This document shows positions 44,969 through 54,759 of a DNA stretch of 64,000 nt, one piece after another. The notes beneath the pieces were generated by a model. It was not told where the DNA came from. It saw nothing but the letters and a program-made list of their open reading frames with translations, and did not search any database. The translations under genes and the position numbers were made by a program. Position 1 is the stretch's first letter; each line of letters opens with the position of its first letter. This DNA comes from Falsarthrobacter nasiphocae. GTDB taxonomy: Bacteria; Actinomycetota; Actinomycetes; Actinomycetales; Micrococcaceae. Location of the stretch: assembly GCF_031456275.1 (NCBI RefSeq), contig NZ_JAVDUI010000001.1, positions 1,756,965-1,820,964 on the forward strand. The letters run 5' to 3'.

Positions 44969-46339
44969 TTGGGGCACGTCGCCGCTCTGCCGCTCCTCGC
45001 CGAGCCAGGCGCCGCGGACATGACGCTCCACGCGGGGGAGAACGGCGCGCGAGTCATGCGCACCGTCCTCCCCAGCGGGGTCCGCGTCCTCACGGAGCAC
45101 ATGCCGAGCATGAACTCCGTGTCCGTGGGGTTCTGGCTGGGCGTGGGCTCCCGCGACGAAGCCCCGGGCCACGAAGGCTCGACCCACTTCCTTGAGCACC
45201 TCCTGTTCAAGGGCACACGGCGTCGAACGGCTCTCGAGATCGCCGAGACGTTCGACGCCGTGGGGGGCGAGTCCAACGCCGCCACCGCGAAAGAGAGCAC
45301 GTGCTACTACGCGCGCGTCCTCGCCCGTGACCTGCCGAGCGCAGTCGACGTCATCGCCGACATGGTGGCAAGCCCCGAGCTCAACGGCGAGGACCTCGAG
45401 CAAGAGCGCGGCGTCATCCTCGAAGAGCTCGCCATGGACGCCGACGACCTGACGGATGTCGCCCACGAGCGATTCGCGCAGGCCGTCCTCGGCGAGCACC
45501 CCCTCGGCCGGCCCATCGGCGGGACCGAGGCCGTCATCCGCTCCATCTCCGCGGACGCCGTCCGCGCCCACTACGAGGCCTCCTACCGGCCCCAGGACCT
45601 CGTCGTCACGGCTGCCGGCGCGGTCCACCACGAGGAGTTCTGCAACCTGGTCGCCGAGCGGCTCGAAGAGGCGGGCTGGGACCTCTCCGTGCCTGCCGCG
45701 CCGACGCCACGGCGCCCCGTCGCTCCCGCGGGGATCGAGCCCGTCGGGGGTCTGACCGTCGTCGAGCGCGAATCTGAGCAGACCCACGTGCTCCTGGGGG
45801 TCCCGGCGATCACCGCCACCGACCCCCGGCGCTACACACTGAGCGTGCTCAACGCGATCCTCGGCGGGGGCATGTCCTCCCGCCTCTTCCAGGAAGTGCG
45901 CGAGAAGCGCGGACTGGCCTACGCCGTCTACTCGTTCGCGAGCTCGTACTCGGACGCCGGCTTCGTGGGGGTCTACGCGGGGTGCTCTCCGGCCCGGCTC
46001 GTCGAGACCGTCCAGGTCATTCGCCGCACGCTCCGAGAGGTCGCGCAGAACGGCGTGACCCAGGAGGAGCTCGTGCGGGCCCGCGGACAGATCGGCGGCG
46101 CGTCGGTCATGGCCCTCGAAGACTGCGGCTCGCGCATGACCCGGCTGGGCCGTGCAGAGCTCGTCACAGGAGAATTCGTTGACGCGGCAGAAGCGCTGCG
46201 CCGCATCGACTCGGTGACCCTCGACGAGATCCGCGATCTCGCCCGGGAGCTCATCGGCCAGCCGCCGACGGCCGTCGTCGTCGGGCGCGTCCCTTCCCTG
46301 GACACCCTCAGAAACGCTTTGGAGGAAGAACTCTCATGA
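44969..46339 (+). CDS. M16 family zinc peptidase (PepR-like)
   Basis: A 456-residue insulinase-type protease. The inverted zinc motif HFLEH occurs in GSTHFLEHLLFKGT (about residue 74), with the third ligand in the downstream ESNAATAKE region. Two M16 halves are present, the second with RLFQEVREKRGLAYAVY. The TTG start gives the length seen in homologues; ATG 45020 is an alternative. Homologues follow pnp in many actinobacteria and process unknown peptides. The stop overlaps the phosphatase start (ATGA). Confidence 0.9.
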   Translation: MGHVAALPLLAEPGAADMTLHAGENGARVMRTVLPSGVRVLTEHMPSMNSVSVGFWLGVGSRDEAPGHEGSTHFLEHLLFKGTRRRTALEIAETFDAVGGESNAATAKESTCYYARVLARDLPSAVDVIADMVASPELNGEDLEQERGVILEELAMDADDLTDVAHERFAQAVLGEHPLGRPIGGTEAVIRSISADAVRAHYEASYRPQDLVVTAAGAVHHEEFCNLVAERLEEAGWDLSVPAAPTPRRPVAPAGIEPVGGLTVVERESEQTHVLLGVPAITATDPRRYTLSVLNAILGGGMSSRLFQEVREKRGLAYAVYSFASSYSDAGFVGVYAGCSPARLVETVQVIRRTLREVAQNGVTQEELVRARGQIGGASVMALEDCGSRMTRLGRAELVTGEFVDAAEALRRIDSVTLDEIRDLARELIGQPPTAVVVGRVPSLDTLRNALEEELS

Positions 46340-46965
46340 CGGACATCTCCCGCCCCGTGCGCATCCTCATCGTCTGCACGGGCAACATCTGCCGCTCCGC
46401 GTACGCGGAGCTGCTGCTTCAGGCTGAGCTCGACGCGATGGCCCCGGGCGAGTTCGAGGTGGGGTCCGCCGGGACGATGGGTCTGCGGAACAAGCCCGTC
46501 AACCCGCCGCTCGACTCGTACCTCGAGAAGCGGGGGATCGACCACACTGACTTTGAGTCCCGCCGCATGACCACTCCGCTCCTGGAGATGGCGGACGTCG
46601 TGCTTGGGCTGACGACGGAGCACCGCGACGAGGTGCTGCGGCGCACGCCGTCGCTCTTGAAGCGCTCCTTCACGCTCCGCGAGTTCCAGGCGATCCTCCA
46701 GGGGATCCTCGACGGCGACTCCTCGGCGTACGAGGGGCTCTCCGCCGCCGAGCGGTGGCGGACGGTGACGCAGCACGCGGCCCGCGCGCGGTCCCGCGTC
46801 AACGCCGAGCTCGACTCCCCGGACATCGAGGACCCGTACGGCCGCGAGATCGAGATGTACGAGACCGCCGCCGCGGAGATCGAGGAAGCGGTCGCGACCA
46901 TCGCCGGGTTCGAGCGCGCCATGCGCGGCGTCTCGGCAGTGGCGGCCGAACGGTCCGAGGCGTGA
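46336..46965 (+). CDS. Low-molecular-weight protein tyrosine phosphatase
   Basis: A 209-residue phosphatase with the P-loop CTGNICRS at residues 14-21 (nucleophile C14, R20) and the general-acid loop candidate EDPYGREIEMY (about residues 170-180). Such proteins dephosphorylate tyrosine on protein kinases or exopolysaccharide machinery, and some are arsenate reductases, which is less likely here. Both ends overlap neighbours by 4 bp, placing it inside a pepR-ptp-dapB translational unit, an unusual position. Confidence 0.9.
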   Translation: MTDISRPVRILIVCTGNICRSAYAELLLQAELDAMAPGEFEVGSAGTMGLRNKPVNPPLDSYLEKRGIDHTDFESRRMTTPLLEMADVVLGLTTEHRDEVLRRTPSLLKRSFTLREFQAILQGILDGDSSAYEGLSAAERWRTVTQHAARARSRVNAELDSPDIEDPYGREIEMYETAAAEIEEAVATIAGFERAMRGVSAVAAERSEA

Positions 46966-47714
46966 GGCCCCGCGTCGCCGTCCTCGGCGCCACGGGGCGC
47001 ATGGGCGCGGAGGCCGTCGCCGCCGTGGAGGCGGCGGCGGACATGGACCTTGTGGCCCGCCTCGGCTCCAAGGACTCCCTGGAGAGCGTGGTCGACGCCG
47101 GGGCCACGCACGTGGTTGACCTGACCGTCCCGGGCTCGACCGAGGCCAACGTTCGCTTCGCCGTGGAGCACGGCCTCCATGCGGTCGTCGGGACGACGGG
47201 CTGGGACGAGTCCCGCCGGGGGCGCCTCGAGGACCTCCTCGCGAGGCACACGGGGGTCGGCGTGCTCATTGCCCCGAACTTCGCGCTCGGCAGCGTGCTG
47301 GCCACCGCCTTCGCGGCGACGGCGGCCCGGTACTTCGAGTCCGCCGAGATCATCGAGCTGCACCACCCGGACAAGGCGGACGCCCCCTCCGGCACGGCCG
47401 CCCGCACGGCGGAGCTCATGACGCGCTCGCGCTCCGAGGCAGGCCGGGAGGCCATGCCGGACGCCACCGAGTCCGGCCTGGACGGCGCCCGCGGCGCGAT
47501 CGTGGGGGACGTCCCCGTGCACTCGGTGCGCCTGCGCGGGCTTGTCGCCCACCAGGAAGTCCTCTTCGGCGGGCCGGGGGAGCAGCTGACGATCCGCCAC
47601 GACTCCTTCGACCGCGCCTCGTTCATGCCGGGCGTCCTCTTGGGCCTGCGGACCGTGGCGAGCCGGCCGGGCCTGGCCTACGGGCTCGACGCCTACCTGG
47701 ACCTGGGTGCCTGA
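46962..47714 (+). CDS. dapB: 4-hydroxy-tetrahydrodipicolinate reductase
   Basis: A 250-residue enzyme of the lysine/DAP pathway. It has VAVLGATGRMGAEAV (NAD(P)H binding), GTTGW, APNFALGSVL and the signature EIIELHHPDKADAPSGTA. It reduces the product of DapA, whose gene is one gene downstream. The GTG start overlaps the phosphatase stop (GTGA). Confidence 0.95.
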   Translation: MRPRVAVLGATGRMGAEAVAAVEAAADMDLVARLGSKDSLESVVDAGATHVVDLTVPGSTEANVRFAVEHGLHAVVGTTGWDESRRGRLEDLLARHTGVGVLIAPNFALGSVLATAFAATAARYFESAEIIELHHPDKADAPSGTAARTAELMTRSRSEAGREAMPDATESGLDGARGAIVGDVPVHSVRLRGLVAHQEVLFGGPGEQLTIRHDSFDRASFMPGVLLGLRTVASRPGLAYGLDAYLDLGA

Positions 47715-48160
47715 TGGCCTCCAAGATCGGCGTCGCCCTCATCACGGCCCTGGGCCTGTTCTTCCTCGTCCTCATCGTCCACCGAGGCGTGCTCTTCATG
47801 ATGCAGCCGGACTGGGCGGCGCGGGGCATCGGGGCGGGCGTCGTCGTCGTCGCGCTCGTCGGGGCCTGGGTCAGCGGGCGCGAGCTCCTCTTCGGCTTCC
47901 AGTCCCAGCGCCTCGGGCGCCGGCTCGAGGCGGAGGGCGGCCTGCCCGTCGACGACCTGCCGCGCAGCCCCGGCGGCCGGATCGACCGCGCGGTGGCTGA
48001 CGAGCAGTTCGGCGCCTACCGCGCCGAGACCGAGGCCGCGCCGGAGAGCTGGAGGGCCTGGTACCGCCTGGCCCTCGCCTACGACGCCTCCGGGGACCGC
48101 CGACGCGCCCGGGAGGCCGCACGCCGGGCCATCTCGCTGGAGCGAGCCGACGCCTCCTGA
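47714..48160 (+). CDS. Membrane protein with C-terminal TPR-like repeat
   Basis: A 148-residue protein with two N-terminal helices (about residues 5-29 and 38-57). A soluble tail contains one TPR-like unit (WRAWYRLALAYDASGDRRRA, about residues 117-136). The start overlaps the dapB stop (TGATG). Function is unknown; its position between dapB and dapA suggests co-expression only. Confidence 0.7.
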   Translation: MASKIGVALITALGLFFLVLIVHRGVLFMMQPDWAARGIGAGVVVVALVGAWVSGRELLFGFQSQRLGRRLEAEGGLPVDDLPRSPGGRIDRAVADEQFGAYRAETEAAPESWRAWYRLALAYDASGDRRRAREAARRAISLERADAS

Positions 48161-48176
48161 CGGTAGGCTGGAACCC

Positions 48177-49118
48177 ATGACTAGCACGGACTCGCTCTCG
48201 CAGGCGAAGGACATCTTCGGTACCCTCGCCACGGCGATGGTGACACCCTTCACGGCCAGCGGCGCCGTGGACTACGCGGGCGCCGAGGCCCTCGCGGACT
48301 ATCTCGTGAGGCAGGGGAACGACTCCCTCGTGGTCTCGGGCACGACCGGAGAGACCTCGACGCTCGAGGACTCCGAGAAGGAAGACCTGTTCCGTGCCGT
48401 GGTCAGCGCCGTCGGAGGTCGCGCCCGGGTCATCGCGGGCACGGGCACCAACCACACGAGCCACTCGATCGAGATGGCGCACCGGGCTGTCAAGGCCGGC
48501 GTCGACGGCCAGCTCGTCGTCACGCCGTACTACAACAAGCCCACGCAGTCCGGCGTGATTGGCCACGTCAAGGCCGTGGCCCAGGCCACCGAGCTGCCGA
48601 TCATGCTCTACGACATCCCCGGCCGCGCCGGGATCCCCATGCGCACGAGCACCCTCATCGAGCTCGCCGGCGTGGACACCGTCCTTGCCCTCAAGGACGC
48701 CAAGGGCGATATCGCCGCGACGAGCGAGGTCATCTGCAAGACGGACCTCGCCGTCTACTCTGGAGAGGACGCTCTCACTCTCCCCTTGATTTCGGTCGGC
48801 GCCGTCGGCGTCGTCTCTGTGACGGCTCATGTGGCCGCCCCGCTGTTCCGCAGGATGATCGACTCGGCGCTGGCCGGGGATTACGCTGCGGCCCGCGAGG
48901 CCCACTGTGAACTTGAACCCGTCGTGCGCGCGGTCATGACGCACATTCCAGGAGTCATGGCGGCCAAGGCCCTCCTCGCCCGCGCGGGCGTGCTCGCCCG
49001 CGAGGACGTGAGGCTTCCCTTGGTCACGGCGAGCGAGGCGGAACTCGCCCCCGTGCTGGCCGCCATGGCCGAATCGAGCTGGGAGATCCCAGCAGACAAC
49101 GGCTCACGCCAGAAGTAG
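48177..49118 (+). CDS. dapA: 4-hydroxy-tetrahydrodipicolinate synthase
   Basis: A 313-residue class I aldolase condensing pyruvate with aspartate semialdehyde. VVSGTTGETSTL (Thr pair), YYNKPTQSG (catalytic Tyr near 118), DIPGRAGI and the Schiff-base Lys in ALKDAKGD (about residue 172) are intact. TAGGCT at 48164-48169 ends 7 nt before the ATG with no ribosome site, so the mRNA is probably leaderless despite the upstream gene cluster. rnj starts 8 nt after the stop. Confidence 0.95.
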   Translation: MTSTDSLSQAKDIFGTLATAMVTPFTASGAVDYAGAEALADYLVRQGNDSLVVSGTTGETSTLEDSEKEDLFRAVVSAVGGRARVIAGTGTNHTSHSIEMAHRAVKAGVDGQLVVTPYYNKPTQSGVIGHVKAVAQATELPIMLYDIPGRAGIPMRTSTLIELAGVDTVLALKDAKGDIAATSEVICKTDLAVYSGEDALTLPLISVGAVGVVSVTAHVAAPLFRRMIDSALAGDYAAAREAHCELEPVVRAVMTHIPGVMAAKALLARAGVLAREDVRLPLVTASEAELAPVLAAMAESSWEIPADNGSRQK

Positions 49119-49126
49119 AGGATTCC

Positions 49127-50812
49127 ATGCAGGAAGCACCCGTAGGACTCCAGCGTCCCCCGAAGCTCAAGGACGACACCCTTCGGATCGTCCCCCTCGG
49201 CGGCCTGGGGGAGATCGGCCGCAACATGACGGTGTACGAGCTCAACGGCAAGCTCCTCATCGTCGACTGCGGCGTGCTCTTCCCTGAGGAGGAGCAGCCG
49301 GGCGTCGACCTCATCCTCCCTGACTTCTCGTACATCGAGAACCGCCTCCAGGACATCGTCGGCATCGTCCTGACCCACGGTCACGAGGACCACATCGGCG
49401 GCGTCCCGTACCTGTTGCGCCTGCGCAAGGACATCCCGCTCATCGGCTCCCGCCTGACGCTCGCGCTCATCGAGGCCAAGCTCCTCGAGCACCGCATCAA
49501 GCCGCTGTGCCTTGAGGTCGTCGAGGACCAGATCGAGCAGATCGGCCCGTTCGAGTGCGAGTTCGTGGCCGTCAACCACTCCATCCCGGACGCCCTCGCG
49601 GTCTTCCTGCGCACGAGCGCGGGAACCGTCCTCCACACGGGCGACTTCAAGATGGACCAGCTGCCGCTCGACGGCCGCATCACCGACCTGCGCGCCTTCG
49701 CCCGGCTGGGCGAGGAGGGCGTTGACCTCTTCGTCCCGGACTCCACGAACGCGGACGTCCCCGGCTTCACGGCTGCGGAGAAGGAGATCGGCCCCGTCCT
49801 CGAGCGCCTCTTCGGACAGGTGAAGAAGCGCATCATCGTCGCCTCGTTCTCCTCCCACATTCACCGCGTGCAGCAGGTCCTCGACGCCGCCGCCGTCCAC
49901 AAGCGCAAGGTCGCCTTCGTGGGCCGCTCCATGGTCCGCAACATGCAGATCGCGGAGAAGCTCGGCTACCTCAACGTTCCGCCGGGAATCCTCGTCGACA
50001 TCAAGAAGGTAGACGACCTCCCGCAGGACCGCGTCGTCCTCATGTCCACGGGCTCGCAGGGCGAGCCGATGGCCGCGCTCTCGCGCATGGCCAACGGCGA
50101 CCACCGCGTCCAGGTGGGCAAGGGAGACACGGTCATCCTCGCCTCCTCCCTCATCCCGGGCAACGAGAACGCGGTCTTCCGCGTCATCAACGGCCTCCTC
50201 AAGCTCGGCGCTGACGTGATCCACAAGGGCATGGCCCGGGTCCACGTCTCCGGCCACGCGGCCGCGGGCGAGCTCATCTACTGCTACAACATCCTTCAGC
50301 CGAAGAACGTGCTGCCGGTCCACGGCGAGACGCGCCACCTCATCGCCAACGGCAAGCTCGCCATCGAGACAGGCGTCGACCCGAAGAACGTCCTCCTCGG
50401 CGAGGACGGCTCGGTCATCGACATGCGCGACGGTGTCGCGCGCTTCGTCGGCCAGGTCGAGTGCGGCTACGTCTACGTGGACGGGTCCACGGTCGGCGAG
50501 ATCACCGACGACGACCTCAAGGACCGCCGCACGCTCGCGGAGGAGGGCTTCATCTCGGTCATCACCGTCGTGAACCGCTCCACCGGAAAGATTATCACGG
50601 GCCCGGAGATCCACGCCCGCGGCTTCGCCCCGGACGAGGACGTCTTCGACGAGATCCGCCCGAAGATCATCGAGGAGCTCGAGAAGGCGGCGCAGGTCCA
50701 CGACCACACGACGCACCAGCTCCAGCAGACGGTCCGCCGGGTCATCGGCACGTGGGTCAACCGGCGTCTGCGTCGTAAGCCCATGATTGTGCCGGTGGTC
50801 CTCGAGGCCTAG
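49127..50812 (+). CDS. rnj: Ribonuclease J
   Basis: A 561-residue metallo-beta-lactamase/beta-CASP nuclease with 5'-3' exo- and endonuclease activity. GGLGEIGRNM starts the fold. The metal motif is THGHEDHIGG (about residues 82-91) and NHSIPDALAV a further conserved segment. The beta-CASP region is followed by the C-terminal dimerisation domain. It is needed for rRNA maturation and mRNA decay. The mRNA ends in two hairpins, one with a 20-bp perfect stem. Confidence 0.95.
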   Translation: MQEAPVGLQRPPKLKDDTLRIVPLGGLGEIGRNMTVYELNGKLLIVDCGVLFPEEEQPGVDLILPDFSYIENRLQDIVGIVLTHGHEDHIGGVPYLLRLRKDIPLIGSRLTLALIEAKLLEHRIKPLCLEVVEDQIEQIGPFECEFVAVNHSIPDALAVFLRTSAGTVLHTGDFKMDQLPLDGRITDLRAFARLGEEGVDLFVPDSTNADVPGFTAAEKEIGPVLERLFGQVKKRIIVASFSSHIHRVQQVLDAAAVHKRKVAFVGRSMVRNMQIAEKLGYLNVPPGILVDIKKVDDLPQDRVVLMSTGSQGEPMAALSRMANGDHRVQVGKGDTVILASSLIPGNENAVFRVINGLLKLGADVIHKGMARVHVSGHAAAGELIYCYNILQPKNVLPVHGETRHLIANGKLAIETGVDPKNVLLGEDGSVIDMRDGVARFVGQVECGYVYVDGSTVGEITDDDLKDRRTLAEEGFISVITVVNRSTGKIITGPEIHARGFAPDEDVFDEIRPKIIEELEKAAQVHDHTTHQLQQTVRRVIGTWVNRRLRRKPMIVPVVLEA

Positions 50813-50843
50813 GCACCACCGCCCCGCAGTGCGGGGTGAGAGC

Positions 50844-50894
50844 GCGCGTGTGAGGCGCCCGAGGAGCACTGCTTCTCGGGCGCCTCACACGCGC
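50844..50894 (+). terminator. Long perfect hairpin between rnj and ftsK
   Basis: A 20-bp perfect stem (50844-50863 with 50875-50894), extended by four more pairs including one G-U around the loop ACT. A smaller hairpin (CCCCGC/GCGGGG, 50822-50836) precedes it. It is the probable rnj terminator and ends 6 nt before the -10 of ftsK. Confidence 0.8.
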
Positions 50895-50913
50895 GACTGG
50901 TAGTTTGGAGATC

Positions 50914-53900
50914 ATGCCGACCAGTTCTTCCTCCCGGTCGCAGCAAGGCCGAACCACCAAGACGTCCAACGTCAAAAAGAAGTCCTCTGCCGCTGCCTCC
51001 CCCCGCTCTCGCACAGCCGCCGAACCTCCCGAGGAGACGTCGGCCGCAGCCCGCGTGCTCTATGCGGCGTGGATGGTGCTCGCGGCGCCCACGGGCGCGC
51101 TTGTGCGCCAGCTCGGGGTCAACCTGCGGGTCCCCAAGGCCGAGCGCCGGGACGGGACGGGCTTCTTCCTTCTCCTGTGCGCGGTCTTCGTGGCCGTCGC
51201 GTCCTGGTGGGGGAGCGATCTCGCCCTTTTCGCCTGGCTCCGGGGCGTCCTCGCAACACTCTTCGGGCTCGGCACTGTGCTGCTGCCGATCGGCCTCGGC
51301 CTCAACGCCTGGCGCCTCTTCCGGCACCCCGTCGACCACCGCGCGAACACGCGCATCGCCATCGGCGAGTTCGTCATCCTCGTGGCGGCCTGCGGTTTCC
51401 TGGACGTCGTCAAGGGCGTCCCTGCGCTGCTCTCCCCGGCGGCGGCGGACGCGGGCGGACTCCTCGGCGGCCTGGCGGGCGGCGCACCGGCGGCCGTCAT
51501 CACGCCGATTCTCACGGGCATCCTCATGGTGGCCGTCGGGCTCATCGGCCTCCTCATCCTGACGGCCACGCCCGTGCGCCACGTCCCCTTCCGCATCTCC
51601 CAGGCGGTTCACCGCCTCATGGGCGAGGACCCGCGCGGCCCCAAGAAGGCCAGCGGCGTGGACGTCACCGCCCCCGAGCACGACCAGTCCTACCTTGACC
51701 AGCACACCGGGCACCCGAGCGAGCCGCCCGCGCGCCGGCAGAGCCTCCTCTCGCGGATCTTCGGCGGGCGGGACGCCTCCGGCTCAGGGGAGGAGGGCAG
51801 TGAGTCGCGGACGCGCGCCTTCGATTCGGCGGCCATGGTGGAGCGCGCGGAGGACCGGCGCCTCGGCTCCGGACCGCACGACGACGATGCCGCCCGCGAG
51901 GCCGTGGAGGGGCGGCGCACGGCGGCCTCACGCCGCGGGGACAAGCGAACCCCCGTGTTCTTCGACGCGGAGCGCCCGGCCGAGGAGCCGGCTCCCGCCC
52001 ACGGCCTCCCGTTCGATGCCGCCGAAGTCTTCCCCGAGGACCCGGAGGAGGGCCGCGTGCACTCGGGCTCGCACCGGGCCGCCCCGGCCGATGACGCCCA
52101 GCCGCACGATGGCGCCCGCACCGAGCGGGACCCCCTCGGGGACGTCGCCGAGCGGAGCGCCTTCGGTGCCGCCGCGAGCGAGGTCTCCGCTGAGCCCGCC
52201 CCCGCCGGCCCCGCTGACTCCCATGAGGCTGCAGTGCCCCCGGGCGTGCGCCGACCGACCCGCGACGAGCTCGCCACCCAGGCGCTCCGCCGCCAGCAGG
52301 GGCTCGACGGGCCCGCGGGGCAGGGCGCCGCGGCTGCGTCGTCGTCCGCACCCGACGACGTGGCGACCACGGCGCTCGCCGCCGTCTCCGCGCCGGCCGC
52401 CCCCGCGCCCCTGCCGGCACGAAGCGAGCAGCTCAGCTTCGACGGAGAGGTGACGTACGTCCTCCCCAGCCCCGAGTTCCTCCCCGCAGGCCCCGCGCCG
52501 AAGGAGCGCTCGGAGGCGAACGACCAGGTCGTCAACGCCCTGACCGAGACGCTCAGGCAGTTCAAGGTGGACGCGCAGGTCACCGGGTTCTCGAGGGGCC
52601 CGACCGTCACGCGGTACGAGATCGAGCTCGCGCCCGGCACGAAGGTGGAGAGGGTCACGGCGCTGTCGAAGAACATCTCGTACGCCGTCGCCTCGTCCGA
52701 CGTGCGCATCCTCAGCCCCATCCCGGGCAAGTCCGCCATTGGCATCGAGATCCCCAACGCGGACCGCGAGACCGTCTCCCTCGGCGACGTCCTGCGCTCC
52801 AACGTGGCGCGGAAGACTGAGCACCCCATGGTCATGGGCGTCGGCAAAGACGTCGAGGGCGGCTACGTTGTGGCGAACCTCGCGAAGATGCCGCACATGC
52901 TCGTCGCGGGCGCGACAGGCGCGGGCAAGTCCGCGTTCGTCAACGCGATGATCACCTCCATCCTTATGCGGGCGACGCCCGACGAGGTCCGCATGGTCAT
53001 GGTGGACCCGAAGCGCGTGGAGCTCACCGCCTACGAGGGCGTGCCGCACCTCATCACGCCGATCATCACGAGCCCCAAGAAGGCCGCTGAGGCCCTCCAG
53101 TGGGTCGTGCGCGAGATGGACACCCGGTACGACGACCTCGCGGCGTTCGGGTTCAAGCACGTCGACGACTTCAACAAGGCCGTGCGCGCGGGCAAGGTCA
53201 CCCTGCCGCCGGACTCGAAGCGCGTCCTGCGTCCCTACCCGTACCTCCTCGTCATCGTCGACGAGCTCGCCGACCTCATGATGGTTGCGCCGCGGGACGT
53301 CGAAGACTCGATTGTGCGCATCACCCAGCTCGCCCGCGCAGCCGGCATCCACCTCGTGCTCGCGACCCAGAGGCCGTCCGTGGACGTCGTCACGGGCCTC
53401 ATCAAGGCGAATGTGCCGTCCCGCATGGCGTTCGCCACCTCCTCCGTGACCGACTCCCGTGTCGTCCTCGACCAGCCCGGCGCGGAGAAGCTCATCGGCC
53501 AGGGCGACGCGCTCTTCCTGCCGATGGGCGCCTCCAAGCCGATGCGCGTTCAGGGCGCGTGGGTGAACGAGTCGGAGATCGAGCGCGTCGTCGAGCACGT
53601 GCGGGGCCAGATGAAGGCCGAGTACCGGGAGGACGTCGCCGCCGAGGCCCCGGCCAAGCAGATCGACGAGGAGATCGGCGACGACCTCGACCTGCTCCTC
53701 CAGGCCGTGGAGCTCGTGGTCACGAGCCAGTTCGGCTCCACGTCCATGCTTCAGCGCAAGCTCCGCGTGGGCTTCGCGAAGGCGGGGCGCCTCATGGACC
53801 TCATGGAGTCCCGTGGCGTCGTGGGCCCCACAGAGGGCTCCAAGGCGCGCGACGTGCTCGTCAAGCCAGACGACCTCGCCGCGACCCTTGCCGCCATCAA

Positions 53901-54093
53901 CGGCACCGGCGCGGGGGCAGAGGCGGAGGCGCTGTCCGAGAACGCGGCGGCCAACCACGCCGGGCCCCGGGACGCGGAGGCCGATCCGTACGGCTCGGAC
54001 GCCGTCGCCCGCGACTTCGACGCGCGCACCGCAGGGCTCGAGGAGGTCGAGGCGGAGGAGAGCACCGACGCCTGGGACCTGACGGGGCGGTAG
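50914..54093 (+). CDS. ftsK: DNA translocase FtsK
   Basis: A 1059-residue divisome DNA pump. The N-terminal 240 residues carry four membrane helices. An acidic/Ala/Pro linker of about 290 residues follows. The motor has Walker [15 protein letters not shown] (about residue 666), [16 protein letters not shown] and [21 protein letters not shown] gamma winged-helix domain (about residues 925-995) recognises KOPS-type sites. Acidic residues form the end. TAGTTT at 50901-50906 ends 7 nt before the ATG, consistent with a leaderless start; TTG 50905 is in frame but less likely. Confidence 0.94.
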   Translation: MPTSSSSRSQQGRTTKTSNVKKKSSAAASPRSRTAAEPPEETSAAARVLYAAWMVLAAPTGALVRQLGVNLRVPKAERRDGTGFFLLLCAVFVAVASWWGSDLALFAWLRGVLATLFGLGTVLLPIGLGLNAWRLFRHPVDHRANTRIAIGEFVILVAACGFLDVVKGVPALLSPAAADAGGLLGGLAGGAPAAVITPILTGILMVAVGLIGLLILTATPVRHVPFRISQAVHRLMGEDPRGPKKASGVDVTAPEHDQSYLDQHTGHPSEPPARRQSLLSRIFGGRDASGSGEEGSESRTRAFDSAAMVERAEDRRLGSGPHDDDAAREAVEGRRTAASRRGDKRTPVFFDAERPAEEPAPAHGLPFDAAEVFPEDPEEGRVHSGSHRAAPADDAQPHDGARTERDPLGDVAERSAFGAAASEVSAEPAPAGPADSHEAAVPPGVRRPTRDELATQALRRQQGLDGPAGQGAAAASSSAPDDVATTALAAVSAPAAPAPLPARSEQLSFDGEVTYVLPSPEFLPAGPAPKERSEANDQVVNALTETLRQFKVDAQVTGFSRGPTVTRYEIELAPGTKVERVTALSKNISYAVASSDVRILSPIPGKSAIGIEIPNADRETVSLGDVLRSNVARKTEHPMVMGVGKDVEGGYVVANLAKMPHMLVAGATGAGKSAFVNAMITSILMRATPDEVRMVMVDPKRVELTAYEGVPHLITPIITSPKKAAEALQWVVREMDTRYDDLAAFGFKHVDDFNKAVRAGKVTLPPDSKRVLRPYPYLLVIVDELADLMMVAPRDVEDSIVRITQLARAAGIHLVLATQRPSVDVVTGLIKANVPSRMAFATSSVTDSRVVLDQPGAEKLIGQGDALFLPMGASKPMRVQGAWVNESEIERVVEHVRGQMKAEYREDVAAEAPAKQIDEEIGDDLDLLLQAVELVVTSQFGSTSMLQRKLRVGFAKAGRLMDLMESRGVVGPTEGSKARDVLVKPDDLAATLAAINGTGAGAEAEALSENAAANHAGPRDAEADPYGSDAVARDFDARTAGLEEVEAEESTDAWDLTGR

Positions 54094-54102
54094 GCTGGGC
54101 GC

Positions 54103-54759
54103 GTGACGAACCCCACCGCTGACACGCCCCGTCCTGCCCAGGACCCCGCCCGCAGCTCGCAGGTGTGGAACCTCCCGAACGTGCTGACCATGCTCCGCAT
54201 CGTCATGGTGCCGTTCTTCGTCTGGGCGCTCCTCGCGGACCGGGGGGCGGACGGCGCGCCTGAGTACGCGGCGGCGCGGTGGGTGGCCTTCGGGCTCTTC
54301 GCCGCGGCGATGTACACGGACATGCTGGACGGGCAGATCGCCCGCAAGCGCAACCTCATCACGGACTTCGGCAAGATCGCCGACCCCATCGCCGACAAGG
54401 CGCTCACGGGGGCGGCGATGATCGTCCTCTCCGTGCTCGGGGACCTTCCGTGGTGGATCACCATCGTCATCCTCGTGCGGGAGTGGGGCATTACGTTCAT
54501 GCGCCTCGGCGTGGTCCGGTATGGGGTCATGGCCGCGTCCAAGGGCGGCAAGCTCAAGACGGTGCTCCAGACCCTGGGTCTCGGCATGCTCCTCATTCCC
54601 TTCACGGCCAACCCGGTGTGGCACCTCGTGGCGATGATCGTCGTTGCGGCGGCCCTCATCGTCACCGTGGTGACGGGCGTGGACTACGTCATCAAGGCGG
54701 CGCGGCTCGTGGCCGCCTCGCGGCGGGCACCGGGCGGCCGGGGCGCCTCGCGGGCATGA
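54103..54759 (+). CDS. pgsA: CDP-diacylglycerol-glycerol-3-phosphate 3-phosphatidyltransferase
   Basis: A 218-residue membrane enzyme making phosphatidylglycerophosphate from CDP-diacylglycerol. The CDP-alcohol phosphotransferase signature is complete: DMLDGQIARK followed by FGKIADPIADK. The N-terminus NLPNVLTMLRIVMVPFF is characteristic of PgsA. TAGGCT at 54091-54096 ends 6 nt before the GTG, and its TAG is the ftsK stop codon. cinA overlaps its stop (ATGA). Confidence 0.92.
   Translation: MTNPTADTPRPAQDPARSSQVWNLPNVLTMLRIVMVPFFVWALLADRGADGAPEYAAARWVAFGLFAAAMYTDMLDGQIARKRNLITDFGKIADPIADKALTGAAMIVLSVLGDLPWWITIVILVREWGITFMRLGVVRYGVMAASKGGKLKTVLQTLGLGMLLIPFTANPVWHLVAMIVVAAALIVTVVTGVDYVIKAARLVAASRRAPGGRGASRA

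Noticed and set aside
42398-45787. Minus-strand open frame of 1129 codons
   Set aside because: It is antisense to rpsO, pnp and pepR. In GC-rich DNA the frame opposite real codons often lacks stops. Composition is Arg/Asp/Gly/Val/Leu-rich with no motifs.
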